A stretch of 64,000 nt of DNA from Streptomyces radicis (GCF_003626575.1 NZ_RBDY01000012.1:1-64000); one strand, 5' to 3'; numbered from the stretch's first letter, positions 14,901-23,371 are shown. Notes: generated by a model not told the origin, from the sequence alone. Numbers and translations are program-made.

Positions 14901-15647
14901 TCACAGCACGGCCGACACCGCCGGGTACCACGCGTCGGCGATCTTCCGGATCCCCGCGTCGTTCGGGTGGACCCCGTCATAGGTGTCGGTCGCCGTGTCG
15001 AAGCCGGTCCACTGGTCGACCACCGTCACGGGGGACGCGGCCGTGGACAGGTCGGCGGCCCAGCCGGGGATCGCGGCGTTCAGCTCGACCACCCGCTGGG
15101 GGCAGGGGCCGCACGCGCTCGCCGCCATCGGGATGATCTGCGCGACCAGCACCGTGACCCCGGGGTTCTGCGCGCGCATCTGGCCGACGAGCACCGTGAA
15201 CGCGTCGAGCACGGCCTGTGTCGTCCTGGCGCTCCACACGTCGTTCGTGCCGAGGTGCGTCAGCACCACATCGGGCCGCGCGGCCGCGAGCCACGGGGGC
15301 AGCTGGTTCTGCGCGGCCATGGCGGTCGCGAGGATCCCGCCGTGGCCCTCGTGCTCACCGTCGTGGGGGAAGCCGCAGCCCTGGGGCGCCTGGCTGCCCA
15401 CGAAGTCCACATCCGTGAACCCGGCCGCCTGGAGGTCCTGCCACAGCAGGGCCCGCCAGCAGCCGGGCGAGCCGGTGATCGAGTCGCCGAGCGGCATGAT
15501 CCGCACCGGCGCCTGGGCGGGGATCTCGGCGGGCGTCTCGGCGGAGCGCGCCGAGGGCGCGAGGACCGTCGCGAAGACGGAGAGGAAGAGGGCGAGAACA
15601 AGGCCGACTCGGGCGGAACGAGACGTACTTCTGGCAAGGGCTGTCAT
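14901..15647 (-). CDS. secreted SGNH/GDSL-family hydrolase
   Basis: A 248-residue exported esterase. Residues 1-38 are a signal peptide (hydrophobic VGLVLALFLSVFATVLAP, cleavage near ARSAE). Block I is IMPLGDSITGSPG with the nucleophile Ser, block III is HLGTNDVW, and block V is DGVHPND with the catalytic Asp and His. Four cysteines (GCWRALLW, QGCGFPH, ACGPCPQ) may form disulfides, normal for secreted members. The ATG at 15647 follows AGGAG. It probably de-esterifies polysaccharide or lipid outside the cell. It is divergent from the MMPL gene. Confidence 0.9.
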   Translation of the reverse strand: MTALARSTSRSARVGLVLALFLSVFATVLAPSARSAETPAEIPAQAPVRIMPLGDSITGSPGCWRALLWQDLQAAGFTDVDFVGSQAPQGCGFPHDGEHEGHGGILATAMAAQNQLPPWLAAARPDVVLTHLGTNDVWSARTTQAVLDAFTVLVGQMRAQNPGVTVLVAQIIPMAASACGPCPQRVVELNAAIPGWAADLSTAASPVTVVDQWTGFDTATDTYDGVHPNDAGIRKIADAWYPAVSAVL

Positions 15648-15956
15648 CGAAGGCGCTCCTGAGCAGGAGGAAGCGCCGCCGGACGCGCGAACCGTCCCGT
15701 AGGCCCGCGCACAGCCCCCTCCGGTGGCCCCGGCATTGTCCTGCGCACGCCAAGAGCGTTTCAACGGCGCGAAACGGCCATGAACGCCATCTGATCCGCT
15801 GAACGCCATGTGATCCGCGTCTCCCCCGGCGCCGCCATGTCACACACGCCCCCCGCGCGCCCGTCACCCCTGTGACGGGCCGACCGTGTGACGGGCCGAA
15901 CCCGCGAAGGGCCACCCCGTCGGGCTGCCAGAAGGAACGCAAGGGAGAGACCATCC

Positions 15957-18203
15957 ATGCTCGCGAAACTGTCCGGCTTCCTGCCCCGGCGCCGCCGGGC
16001 CGTGCTCCTCGTCGCCGTGCTGCTCGCGCTGGCGAGCGCCGCGCTGAGCGCCACCCTCTTCGACCGGATGAAGGCGGGCGGGTTCGACGACCCGACCGCC
16101 GAGTCGGGCCGCGCCGCCGATGCGCTGGCCGAGGACTTCGGCCAGGAGGACATGAATCTGGCCCTCCTCATTCGGGCCGAGTCCGGCGTGGACTCCCCGG
16201 AGGCCAGGGCCGCGGGGACCGCGCTCGCCGAGCGGCTGGCGAACGACGACGGCATCGCCGCCGTCACCTCCTACTGGGCGACCGGCGCCCCCGGGCTCCG
16301 CGGCGAGGACGGCGACGCGGCGCTCGTCCTGGCCGCCATCGAGGGCGACGACACCGAGGCCGAGGACCGGCTCACCGCCCTTGAACCGCGTTACGAGGGC
16401 GAGGCGGACGGCGGCCTCCACGTCGAGGTCGGCGGCTCGGTCGCGATCAACAAGGAGCTGGGGGAGATCAGCGAACGCGACGCGGTGCGCGGCGAGTTGA
16501 TCGCGTTGCCGATCATGCTCGCCGTGCTGGTGCTGGTCTTCGGCAGCCTGGTGGCCGCGGCGATCCCGCTCATCACCGGCGTGATCACCATCCTGCTCAG
16601 CATGGGCATGCTCTGGGTGCTCGCCGGGCTGACCGACGTCTCCGTCCTTGCCGTCAACGTTGTCACCCTGCTGGGCCTCGGCCTCGCGGTCGACTACAGC
16701 CTCCTCATGGTCAACCGCTATCGCGAGGAGATCGCGGCCGGACATGAACGGTCAAAGGCGCTGCGCATCATGATGACGTCGTCGGGCCGCACCGTGATCT
16801 TCTCCGCCGTCACCGTCGCCGTCACCCTGGCGGGCCTCGCGTGGTTCCCGCTGCTCGCGCTGCGTTCCATCGCCTACGGGGGCATCGCCGTCGCCGCGCT
16901 CACCGCCGTCGTCACCCTCACCGTGCTGCCCGCGCTGCTCGCGCTCCTCGGCCCGCGCGTCGAGGGCGGCCGGACGCGCCGCAGGTCCGCCCCGGGGGTC
17001 AACGCCCCGCTGGAGAACGGCTTCTGGCACCGCCTCGCCTCCTTCGTCATGCGCCGCCCCCTGCCCGTCGCCACCCTCGGCGTGCTGTTCCTGCTGCTGC
17101 TCGGCTCCCCGTTCCTCGGCCTGAGGATGGGCACCGCCGACGAGCGCGCCCTGCCCGAGTCGTCCCAGAGCCGCCAGGTCGCCGAGACGCTGCGCGCGGA
17201 GTTCGACGCGGGCGAGAGCCAGACCATCGACGTCGTCGTGCCCGAGGGCATCACCGAGGCCGAACTCACCTTCTACGCCGCCGACTTGTCCGCCCTCGAC
17301 GATGTCGCCCGGGTGGACACCGCGAGCGGCACCTACGTCGATGGCGCCCAGGTCGCCGACCCGGGCCCCGCGCACGCCCGCCACGCGGCCGACGACGGCG
17401 GCGTCCACCTCGCCGTCGTGCCCGAACCCGTCGGCAACGCCGCCGTCGAGGACCTGCTCGCCGAGGTCCGCGCCGCGCCCGCGCCCGACGACGCGCTGGT
17501 CGGCGGGCGGATCGCGATCGGCGTGGACGGCATCGAGGCCATCACCGACCGCATCCCCGTCGCCGGGATCACCCTGGCCGCCGCGATGCTGGTGCTGCTG
17601 TTCCTGCTGACCGGCAGCGTTCTGCTGCCCTTTGTCGCCATGCTGCTCAGCGCGCTCGGCCTGACCGCCACGTTCGGCGCGCTGGTGTGGGGTTTCCAGG
17701 ACGGCAACCTCGCCGGGCTGCTCGGCTTCACCGAGACGGGCGCGGTCGTCGGCACGGTCCCCGTGCTGCTGTTCGCGATCGCCTTCGGACTCGGCATGGA
17801 CTACCAGGTGTTCATGCTCTCCCGCATCCGCGAGGAGTACGAACGCACCGGCTCCCCCACCGAGGCCGTCGCCCTCGGCCTCGAGCGCATGGGCCGCATC
17901 GTGACCGCCGCCGCGGTCGTGCTGTCCGTGGTGTTCCTGGGATTCGCGATCTCGGACATCTCGTTCATGCAGGCCCTCGGCGTCGGCGCGCCGCTCGCCG
18001 TGCTCATGGACGCGACGCTCATCAGGGGCGCGCTGCTGCCCGCCGCGATGCGGCTCGGCGGCCGTGCGATGTGGTGGCTGCCGCCCGTACTGCGCGGCGT
18101 GCACCGGAGGTTCGGGCTGAACGAGTCCGCGGCCGACGAGCCGCGGACCCGGAACACCGGGGAACGCGAACAGGCTCAGCCGAGCACCACGGGAATCCGC
18201 TGA
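15957..18203 (+). CDS. MMPL family transporter (RND superfamily)
   Basis: A 748-residue membrane protein with the duplicated RND layout: a first transmembrane helix (AVLLVAVLLALASAALS), a 140-residue extracytoplasmic loop, a bundle of five helices with GLAVDYSLLMVNRYREE, then a second helix, loop and bundle with GLGMDYQVFMLSRIREEY. The Asp-Tyr pairs are the proton-relay motif of MmpL proteins. Actinomycete members export lipids, lipopeptides or drugs using the proton gradient. No cognate biosynthesis genes are adjacent. Its tail overlaps the convergent P450 gene by 28 bases. Confidence 0.92.
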   Translation: MLAKLSGFLPRRRRAVLLVAVLLALASAALSATLFDRMKAGGFDDPTAESGRAADALAEDFGQEDMNLALLIRAESGVDSPEARAAGTALAERLANDDGIAAVTSYWATGAPGLRGEDGDAALVLAAIEGDDTEAEDRLTALEPRYEGEADGGLHVEVGGSVAINKELGEISERDAVRGELIALPIMLAVLVLVFGSLVAAAIPLITGVITILLSMGMLWVLAGLTDVSVLAVNVVTLLGLGLAVDYSLLMVNRYREEIAAGHERSKALRIMMTSSGRTVIFSAVTVAVTLAGLAWFPLLALRSIAYGGIAVAALTAVVTLTVLPALLALLGPRVEGGRTRRRSAPGVNAPLENGFWHRLASFVMRRPLPVATLGVLFLLLLGSPFLGLRMGTADERALPESSQSRQVAETLRAEFDAGESQTIDVVVPEGITEAELTFYAADLSALDDVARVDTASGTYVDGAQVADPGPAHARHAADDGGVHLAVVPEPVGNAAVEDLLAEVRAAPAPDDALVGGRIAIGVDGIEAITDRIPVAGITLAAAMLVLLFLLTGSVLLPFVAMLLSALGLTATFGALVWGFQDGNLAGLLGFTETGAVVGTVPVLLFAIAFGLGMDYQVFMLSRIREEYERTGSPTEAVALGLERMGRIVTAAAVVLSVVFLGFAISDISFMQALGVGAPLAVLMDATLIRGALLPAAMRLGGRAMWWLPPVLRGVHRRFGLNESAADEPRTRNTGEREQAQPSTTGIR

Positions 18204-19390
18204 TAACCGTGGGCGATGAATGACTCGATCGGCGTCAACTCCGTCTCCGCGAGCCGCAGATCGGGGAACCGCTCGAAGAGGGCGGGCAGCGCGATGCCCG
18301 CCTCGAGACGGCCGAGGGGCGCGCCCAGGCAGTGGTGCGCCCCATGGCCGAACGCGACATGCTCGTGGGACGTCCGCGTCACGTCGAACTCCCGCGCGTC
18401 GGGCCCGTGCAGCGCCGGGTCGGTGCCCGCCGCCGCGTAGAAGATGAGGATCGCGTCACCCTTGGCGATCACCGTGCCGTCGTCCAGGGTGATGGGCTCG
18501 ACGGCGTAGCGCAGCGGGACCGCGGTCACCGAGGAGACGGCGCGCAGGGACTCCTCGACCACGTCGTTCCAGCTCGCCCTCCCCGCGCGGACCAGGGCGA
18601 GCTGGTCGGGGTGGCTGAGCAGCGCGTGAACGGCGTTGCCCAGCAGGTTGACGGTGGTCTCGTGGCCCGCGGAGAGGACGAGCAGCAGGGTGTGGACCAG
18701 CTCCTCCTCGCTGAGCCGGTCGCCCTCGTCGTCGCGCGTGGCGATCAGCAGGCTCGTCAGGTCGTCGCCCGGGTGCTCCCGCTTGAGGGCCACAAGGCGG
18801 GCCATCTGGGCTATCTGCGCCTGGAAGTTGGCGAACGCCTCCTCGGGCGCCACCGAGGTCTTGAACGTCACCTCGACGCTGTCCCGCAGCTCGTCGCGCT
18901 CCTCGTCGGGCACGCCGATCAGCTCGCAGATCACCTGGATCGGCAGCGGGTGGTTGAACGCCGCCCGCAGGTCGACCACGTCGTCGCGCGGCCCGGCCGC
19001 GAGCCCGTCGAGCAGGTCGGCGGTGATGGCCTGTATTCGCCCTGTCAACGCCTTGGTGCGGCGCGCGGTGAAGGCGGGCGAGACCAGGCGGCGCAGCCGG
19101 TTGTGGTCGGCACCATAGGCCGTGAACATGTTCTGGACGGCGACCCACGAGAAGAACGGCCACTCCTGGGGCACCTCGCCTGCCATGAACGCCGGCCAGT
19201 GCTGCTTCGCGTCCTTCGACACGCGCGGGTCGGCGAGCAGCTTCTTGACGAGGTCGTGCGTGACGATGGCCCACGCCTCGTAGCCACCGGGCAGGACCAC
19301 GCGGCTCGCGGGGCCTGTGGCGCGCAGACGCTCTATGTCTCCGGGGATGTCCTTGGCGGTGGGGTCGAGGACGAACGGCTCTCGTGCCAC
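18176..19390 (-). CDS. cvnF: conservon cytochrome P450 (CvnF position, CYP154-like)
   Basis: A 404-residue cytochrome P450. The I-helix motif is LVLSAGHETTVN, the K-helix E-x-x-R is EESLR, and the heme loop is FGHGAHHCLGAPLGR with the Cys ligand. It is the last gene of a conservon operon; in S. coelicolor conservons the two terminal P450s are of CYP157 and CYP154 type. The GTG at 19390 lies inside the 3' end of the preceding P450 gene (58-base overlap). The substrate is unknown; it likely oxidises a small signal or metabolite downstream of the GTPase module. Redox partners are not in the window. Confidence 0.88.
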   Translation of the reverse strand: MAREPFVLDPTAKDIPGDIERLRATGPASRVVLPGGYEAWAIVTHDLVKKLLADPRVSKDAKQHWPAFMAGEVPQEWPFFSWVAVQNMFTAYGADHNRLRRLVSPAFTARRTKALTGRIQAITADLLDGLAAGPRDDVVDLRAAFNHPLPIQVICELIGVPDEERDELRDSVEVTFKTSVAPEEAFANFQAQIAQMARLVALKREHPGDDLTSLLIATRDDEGDRLSEEELVHTLLLVLSAGHETTVNLLGNAVHALLSHPDQLALVRAGRASWNDVVEESLRAVSSVTAVPLRYAVEPITLDDGTVIAKGDAILIFYAAAGTDPALHGPDAREFDVTRTSHEHVAFGHGAHHCLGAPLGRLEAGIALPALFERFPDLRLAETELTPIESFIAHGYQRIPVVLG

Positions 19391-20604
19391 GGGTTGGTTC
19401 CCTTCTGATCGGGTGCGATCGGGGTGAAGCGGGCGGGCAGAGCGGTCAGGGCCCGGTGGAAGGGCCCTGGTCGCCACGTCAGCTGGTCATAGGGAACGGT
19501 CAGGCGGATGTCGCACAGCCAACTGGTGAGCCGGTCGATCGCGGTGGCGGCGATCAGCACGGCGGGCTGCTTGGCCGGGCAGGCGTGGGGCCCGGCGGCG
19601 AACGACAGGTGCGCGCCCGTGTCGGAGCGCGGCCCGGCGGGCAGCTCCGAAGGGGCGGTGTTGGCGGCGGCGTACGAGATCAGCACGGGGGTGCCCGCCT
19701 GTATCCACGTGCCGTGCAGGTCCACGTCCCGGCGCGGGAAGTGGGTCGAGAAGTTGAGCATGGGCGGGTTGTTCCACAGCACGTCCGTGATCGCGTCCGT
19801 CGCGGTCAGCGCGCCGCTCGAGACCGTGCGGTAGTAGCGGTCGTCGGAGAGCATGCGGGCCAGGGCGTTGGCGATCAGGTTGGTCGTCGGCTCGTGCCCC
19901 GCCGACATCGTCATCATGATCTCGTCGATGACCTCCTGGTCGGTCAGCTCGACCGGGTGCTCGAGCAGCCACGAGGTCAGGTCCTGGCCCGGCTCCTTCT
20001 TCTTGAGCTCGACCAACTCCCGCAGATAGCCGTCGAAGTCCGTGATCGCGCGGTTGGCGGCCTCGGGGGACTCCGCGTCGAAGAAGGCGGCCATCGCCGT
20101 GGCCACGCGCTCGCTGTACTCGTCGGACATCCCGAACAGCGCGTTGAAGATCAGCAGCGGCAGCGTCCTGGCGTACTCGGCCAGCAGGTCGGCCTCGCCC
20201 CGGTCGGCGAAGCCCCTGATGAGCGAGTCCGACAAGCGGTGCACCAGGTCGCGCAGCTCGAACGGCTCGATCAGCGCGAAGCTGTCGTTGATCGCCCTGC
20301 GGTAACGGGCGTGCACCTCGCCGTCGTTGAACAGGAGGTTCTGGCGCCAGGTCATCATCGGCGCCACCGGGCTGTCAGGGGGGAGGTTGTGCTGCCAGAC
20401 GCGCGGGTCCTTCGAGTAGGTCCCCGGGTCCTGGAGCACCTCGAGGGCGGCGCGATAGCCGATCACCAACGTCGCGACGACGCCTGGCGCCAGCTCGACG
20501 GGCGCGCAGGCGCCGAACTCCCGCAGCTTGTCGAACACGGCGTACGGGTCGGCCGCGTAATCAGGGCCGTACAGCGGCACAGGGCGCGTTGCCTCGGTGG
20601 TCAC
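19333..20604 (-). CDS. cvnE: conservon cytochrome P450 (CvnE position, CYP157-like, no ExxR)
   Basis: A 423-residue P450. The I-helix is MTMSAGHEPTTNLI and the heme loop AAGPHACPAKQPA with the Cys ligand, but where the K-helix E-x-x-R should be the sequence reads TDVLWNNPPMLNF. Loss of this motif is a known trait of CYP157 proteins, the P450s found in Streptomyces conservons. Its GTG start overlaps the GTPase stop as GTGA, implying translational coupling. Whether it is a normal monooxygenase is uncertain. Confidence 0.88.
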   Translation of the reverse strand: MTTEATRPVPLYGPDYAADPYAVFDKLREFGACAPVELAPGVVATLVIGYRAALEVLQDPGTYSKDPRVWQHNLPPDSPVAPMMTWRQNLLFNDGEVHARYRRAINDSFALIEPFELRDLVHRLSDSLIRGFADRGEADLLAEYARTLPLLIFNALFGMSDEYSERVATAMAAFFDAESPEAANRAITDFDGYLRELVELKKKEPGQDLTSWLLEHPVELTDQEVIDEIMMTMSAGHEPTTNLIANALARMLSDDRYYRTVSSGALTATDAITDVLWNNPPMLNFSTHFPRRDVDLHGTWIQAGTPVLISYAAANTAPSELPAGPRSDTGAHLSFAAGPHACPAKQPAVLIAATAIDRLTSWLCDIRLTVPYDQLTWRPGPFHRALTALPARFTPIAPDQKGTNPWHESRSSSTPPPRTSPET

Positions 20605-21200
20605 GACTGCTCCATGGCGGGAAGGTTCAGCAGGTGCTCGGCCAGCGCGAGCAGGGCGTTCAACGATGTGGTCCGGTCGCGCGCGTCGCACGCGACCAGC
20701 GGGGTGTCGGGCGACAGGTCGAGCGCCTGGCGCAGGTCGTCCTCGGGATAGGCGGGCGAGTCGGGGAACTCGTTGAGCGCGACCGCGTACTTGATGCCCT
20801 GCTCCTCGATCATGCCCATCACCTCGTACGAGTCGGCGATGCGGCGCGTGTCGGCGAGGATCAGGGCGCCGAGCGCGCCCCGCGTGAGGTCCTGCCACAG
20901 CGCGTGGAAACGCTTCTGGCCGGGCGTGCCGAACAGGCACAGCGCCAGGTCGTCCCCCAGCGAGATGCGGCCGTAGTCCAGGCCCACGGTCGTCGTGGTC
21001 TTGTCGCGCACCCCGTGCAGGTGGTCCACGACGGCGCCGGTGGCCGTCATGACCTCCTCCGTCTTGAGCGGCGGGATCTCCGACAGGGTGCGGATGATCG
21101 TGGTCTTGCCGACGCCGAAGGGGCCACTGACGATGACCTTGACCAACTCCTGGTCGGGATTGCGCAGATGAATGCCTCTACTGGAGGGCGCGGAGACCAC
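20601..21200 (-). CDS. cvnD: conservon small GTPase-like protein
   Basis: A 199-residue Ras/MglA-like GTP-binding protein. The P-loop is SGPFGVGKTTII near residues 25-36, switch II region GLDYGRISL, and NEFPDSPAY in place of N-K-x-D. It starts at GTG 21200, overlapping the DUF742 gene stop by 23 bases. In the conservon model CvnA-D form a membrane-associated complex analogous to a eukaryotic G-protein-coupled system, with CvnD as the nucleotide switch that signals through the P450s or other outputs. Confidence 0.93.
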   Translation of the reverse strand: MVSAPSSRGIHLRNPDQELVKVIVSGPFGVGKTTIIRTLSEIPPLKTEEVMTATGAVVDHLHGVRDKTTTTVGLDYGRISLGDDLALCLFGTPGQKRFHALWQDLTRGALGALILADTRRIADSYEVMGMIEEQGIKYAVALNEFPDSPAYPEDDLRQALDLSPDTPLVACDARDRTTSLNALLALAEHLLNLPAMEQS

Positions 21201-21525
21201 GGATCACCCTTTCAAGGAGTTGCGTGTCGGGCTGCTCGTCGAGGATCAACGCCGCCGGCGCGCGCACGATCAGCAGCCCCTGGTCGACCAGGTCGCTGGC
21301 GAGGACCTTCACGAAGCTGACGGGCAGCGAGAGGTGGGCCGCCACCTCGGCCAGCGGCAGCGCGCCGTCCCCGAGGATCTCCAGCACCCGCTGCTCGGCG
21401 GGTGACACATCGGCCGGGATCGTCTCGACGGCCGCCCTCAGCACGGTCAGCCGGTCGAGGACGTTCCGGGTCGGACGGGTCCGGCCACCGGTCCACACAT
21501 AGGGCGGAATGAGCCGCCGGTTCAT
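21178..21525 (-). CDS. cvnC: conservon DUF742 protein
   Basis: A 115-residue DUF742 protein: RLIPPYVWTGGRTRP at the N-terminus and a winged-helix-like region LPLAEVAAHLSLPVSFVKVLASDLVDQGLLIV. The ATG at 21525 is preceded by AAGGAAA and the overall length is normal, so the mobile element just upstream did not remove coding sequence. Normally cvnB would be immediately upstream; here a TnpB element of about 1.4 kb separates them, so cvnC-F may now depend on read-through or on a new promoter. Confidence 0.92.
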   Translation of the reverse strand: MNRRLIPPYVWTGGRTRPTRNVLDRLTVLRAAVETIPADVSPAEQRVLEILGDGALPLAEVAAHLSLPVSFVKVLASDLVDQGLLIVRAPAALILDEQPDTQLLERVIRGLRALQ

Positions 21526-21546
21526 CAGGGCTTTCCTTCGTGGATA

Positions 21547-21566
21547 CCCCGGCCTTCGGGCCGGGG
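21547..21566 (+). repeat. left-end hairpin of TnpB element
   Basis: Arms ccccggcc and ggccgggg close a TTCG tetraloop, followed by aggaaac. A second stem, gctcc-tgc-ggagc, follows at 21577-21589. The main hairpin resembles the right-end hairpin in shape and flanking aggaa. Confidence 0.65.
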
Positions 21567-21686
21567 AGGAAACGAAGCTCCTGCGGAGCAGGGCAGGAGA
21601 AGCCGGTTCGCCGCCGGGGCGGACCGGCGTCCGCCGCCCACCGGTCGACACCCGTCACTCACATGGGAGCTGATAGGTTGTGAAGC

Positions 21687-22895
21687 GTGGCGCGGCAGGT
21701 CAAGCGGGCGTTCAAATACCGCTTTTACCCCACGGACGGGCAGGCGGCTGAGCTGTCGCGGACGTTCGGCTGTGTCCGCCTGGTGTACAACAAGGCGCTG
21801 GAAGAACGCACCCGGGCCTGGCACGGCGAGCAGCGCCGGATCTCCTACGCGCAGTCGTCCGCCGCGCTCACGGAGTGGAAGAAGACCGGGGAGCTCGCGT
21901 TCCTGGGCGAGGTGTCCTGCGTCCCGCTCCAGCAGGCCCTGAGACATCTTCAGACGGCCTTCACCAGCTTCTTCGCCAAGCGCGCCAAATACCCTCGGTA
22001 CAAGTCCCGGAAGAGGTCGAGGGCGTCGGCCGAGTACACCCGGAGCGCCTTCACCTGGCGCGATGGACAACTGACGCTCGCGAAGATGAGCGGGCCGCTG
22101 GATATCCGCTGGTCGCGTCCCCTGCCTCAGGGGGCGGAGCCGTCCACCGTGACCGTGTCCCGTGACGCGGCGGGCCGCTGGTTCGTGTCCCTGCTGTGCG
22201 AGGACACCCCCGCCCCGGTCCCCGCCACGGGTGCGGCGGTCGGTATCGACGCGGGCATCACCTCGCTGGTGACCCTGTCCACCGGGGAGAAGATCACCAA
22301 TCCCCGGCACGAGCGGCGTGACCGTACGCGCCTGGCGCGCGCGCAGCGCCAGCTGTCCCGCAAGGCGAAGGGCTCGAACAACCGTGAGAAGGCCCGCCGT
22401 AAGGTGGCCCGTGTTCACGCCCGGATCGCTGACCGGCGCCGGGACTTCCTCCACAAGCTGTCGACTCGGCTCGTCCGTGAGAACCAAACGGTCGTGATCG
22501 AGGACCTCACCGTCCGCAACCTGCTGAAGAACGGGCGTCTCGCGCGCGCCATCTCGGACGCCTCGTGGACGGAGCTTCGCTCCATGCTGGAGTACAAGTG
22601 CGCCTGGTACGGGCGTGACCTCGTGGTGATCGACCGATGGTTCCCCAGCTCCAGGCTGTGCGGGGCCTGCGGCACGGTCCGCGAGAAACTGCCGCTGAAC
22701 GTCCGCGTGTGGACGTGTGAGTGCGGCGTGGTGCATGACCGCGATGCGAACGCGGCACGCAACGTCCTGGCCGCCGGGCTGGCGGCAGCAGCCTGTGGAG
22801 ACGGTGTAAGACCTCAACGGGAGTCCTCCCGGACAGGGCAGTCGTCGGTGAAGCAGGAACCCCAGCGGGCGACCGCTGGAACCCCCCGCCTCTAG
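21687..22895 (+). CDS. tnpB: RNA-guided endonuclease TnpB (IS605 OrfB family)
   Basis: A 402-residue TnpB, full length for the family. The N-terminal helix-turn-helix/OrfB region begins AFKYRFYPTDGQ with FGCVRLVYNKAL. The RuvC-like triad is in place: Asp188 in AVGIDAGITSLVT, Glu272 in VVIEDLTVRNLL, and Asp351/Asp353 in HDRDANAARN. The zinc finger is CGAC at 325-328 and CEC at 344-346. Characterised TnpB proteins cut DNA using an RNA made from the element right end. A GTG at 21687 starts it; the stop lies inside the right-end hairpin. All catalytic residues are intact, so activity is plausible. Confidence 0.93.
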   Translation: MARQVKRAFKYRFYPTDGQAAELSRTFGCVRLVYNKALEERTRAWHGEQRRISYAQSSAALTEWKKTGELAFLGEVSCVPLQQALRHLQTAFTSFFAKRAKYPRYKSRKRSRASAEYTRSAFTWRDGQLTLAKMSGPLDIRWSRPLPQGAEPSTVTVSRDAAGRWFVSLLCEDTPAPVPATGAAVGIDAGITSLVTLSTGEKITNPRHERRDRTRLARAQRQLSRKAKGSNNREKARRKVARVHARIADRRRDFLHKLSTRLVRENQTVVIEDLTVRNLLKNGRLARAISDASWTELRSMLEYKCAWYGRDLVVIDRWFPSSRLCGACGTVREKLPLNVRVWTCECGVVHDRDANAARNVLAAGLAAAACGDGVRPQRESSRTGQSSVKQEPQRATAGTPRL

Positions 22896-22912
22896 GCGGG
22901 GGAGGAAGTCAA
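22780..22912 (+). ncRNA. candidate TnpB guide RNA (reRNA/omega RNA) scaffold
   Basis: In IS605-type elements the 3' end of tnpB and the right end are processed into a guide RNA, with the guide copied from the DNA just outside. Here the last 115 bases of tnpB encode a low-complexity tail after the RuvC motif and contain paired segments such as agcgggcgaccgct (22864-22877) and cccccgcc-tcta-ggcggggg (22883-22902). The guide would start near 22913. Extent is inferred from the family, not measured. Confidence 0.4.
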
Positions 22913-22951
22913 GGAGTCTCCCTTGCGTGTGGCGACGGGACCGGCCGGGGA

Positions 22952-23371
22952 TCAGCGCGCAGTGTCGGTCCTCGGCGGGCTGACCATGGCCTTGCCCAGC
23001 GTCTGTACCTGCTTCTGCATCTCGTAGGAGACGTTGTCCATCGCCACCCCTGGCCCGGTGAACACCGCGAGATAGGTGCCCTCGGCGGCCGGGATGACGA
23101 AGACATAGCCGTCGAACGCCTCGACCATCACCTGGCGCAGCGGCGAGTCGTCGCCGTAGTACGTGAGCGCGGTGCCACGGGCGGAGGCCAGGAGGGAGGC
23201 GAGCACGGCGGACAGCTTCTCCGCCGTCTCGTTGTCCAGGCCCGAGTGCGCCTCGAAGAACCCGTCCGCCGTGACCACCATGGCGTGCTGGACGTCCGGC
23301 ACCTCGAGGATGGGCGTCAGGACGAACGAGAGGTCGATCCTCGGTTTGGTGACGGGGACTCGGGCGTTCAT
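22952..23371 (-). CDS. cvnB: conservon roadblock/LC7 protein
   Basis: A 139-residue roadblock/LC7-domain protein: LTPILEVPDVQHAMVVTADG, LASLLASARGTALTYYG and YVFVIPAAEGTYLAVFTGPG. Such proteins act as regulators or scaffolds of small GTPases. Its ATG overlaps the cvnA stop as ATGA. It would normally be followed closely by cvnC; the TnpB element begins about 40 bases after its stop. Confidence 0.93.
   Translation of the reverse strand: MNARVPVTKPRIDLSFVLTPILEVPDVQHAMVVTADGFFEAHSGLDNETAEKLSAVLASLLASARGTALTYYGDDSPLRQVMVEAFDGYVFVIPAAEGTYLAVFTGPGVAMDNVSYEMQKQVQTLGKAMVSPPRTDTAR

Larger units (their letters stand above)
21541..22912 (+). mobile_element. TnpB-only IS605/IS1341-type element inserted in the conservon
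   Basis: The segment between cvnC (start 21525) and cvnB (stop 22952) consists of an intact tnpB on the opposite strand flanked by two similar hairpins (21547-21566 and 22883-22902), each followed by ggaggaa or gaggaa. These are taken as the left- and right-end palindromes of an IS200/IS605-type element. No TnpA gene is present, so movement would need a transposase in trans. Exact end bases are uncertain by about 10. Such elements make no terminal inverted repeats or target duplications, and none are seen. Confidence 0.75.

Noticed and set aside
14318..14980. Glycine-rich frame opposite the proline-rich ORF
   Set aside because: It overlaps the SGNH hydrolase 3' end in another frame and has no start signal; the G-rich reading is the complement of the proline codons.
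18176..20604. P450 pair as part of a biosynthetic gene cluster
   Set aside because: They directly follow cvnABCD with coupled starts, so they are conservon P450s. No polyketide, peptide or terpene synthase is in the window.
21687..22895. Cas12-type CRISPR nuclease
   Set aside because: Length, zinc finger and flanking hairpins fit TnpB, and there is no repeat-spacer array.
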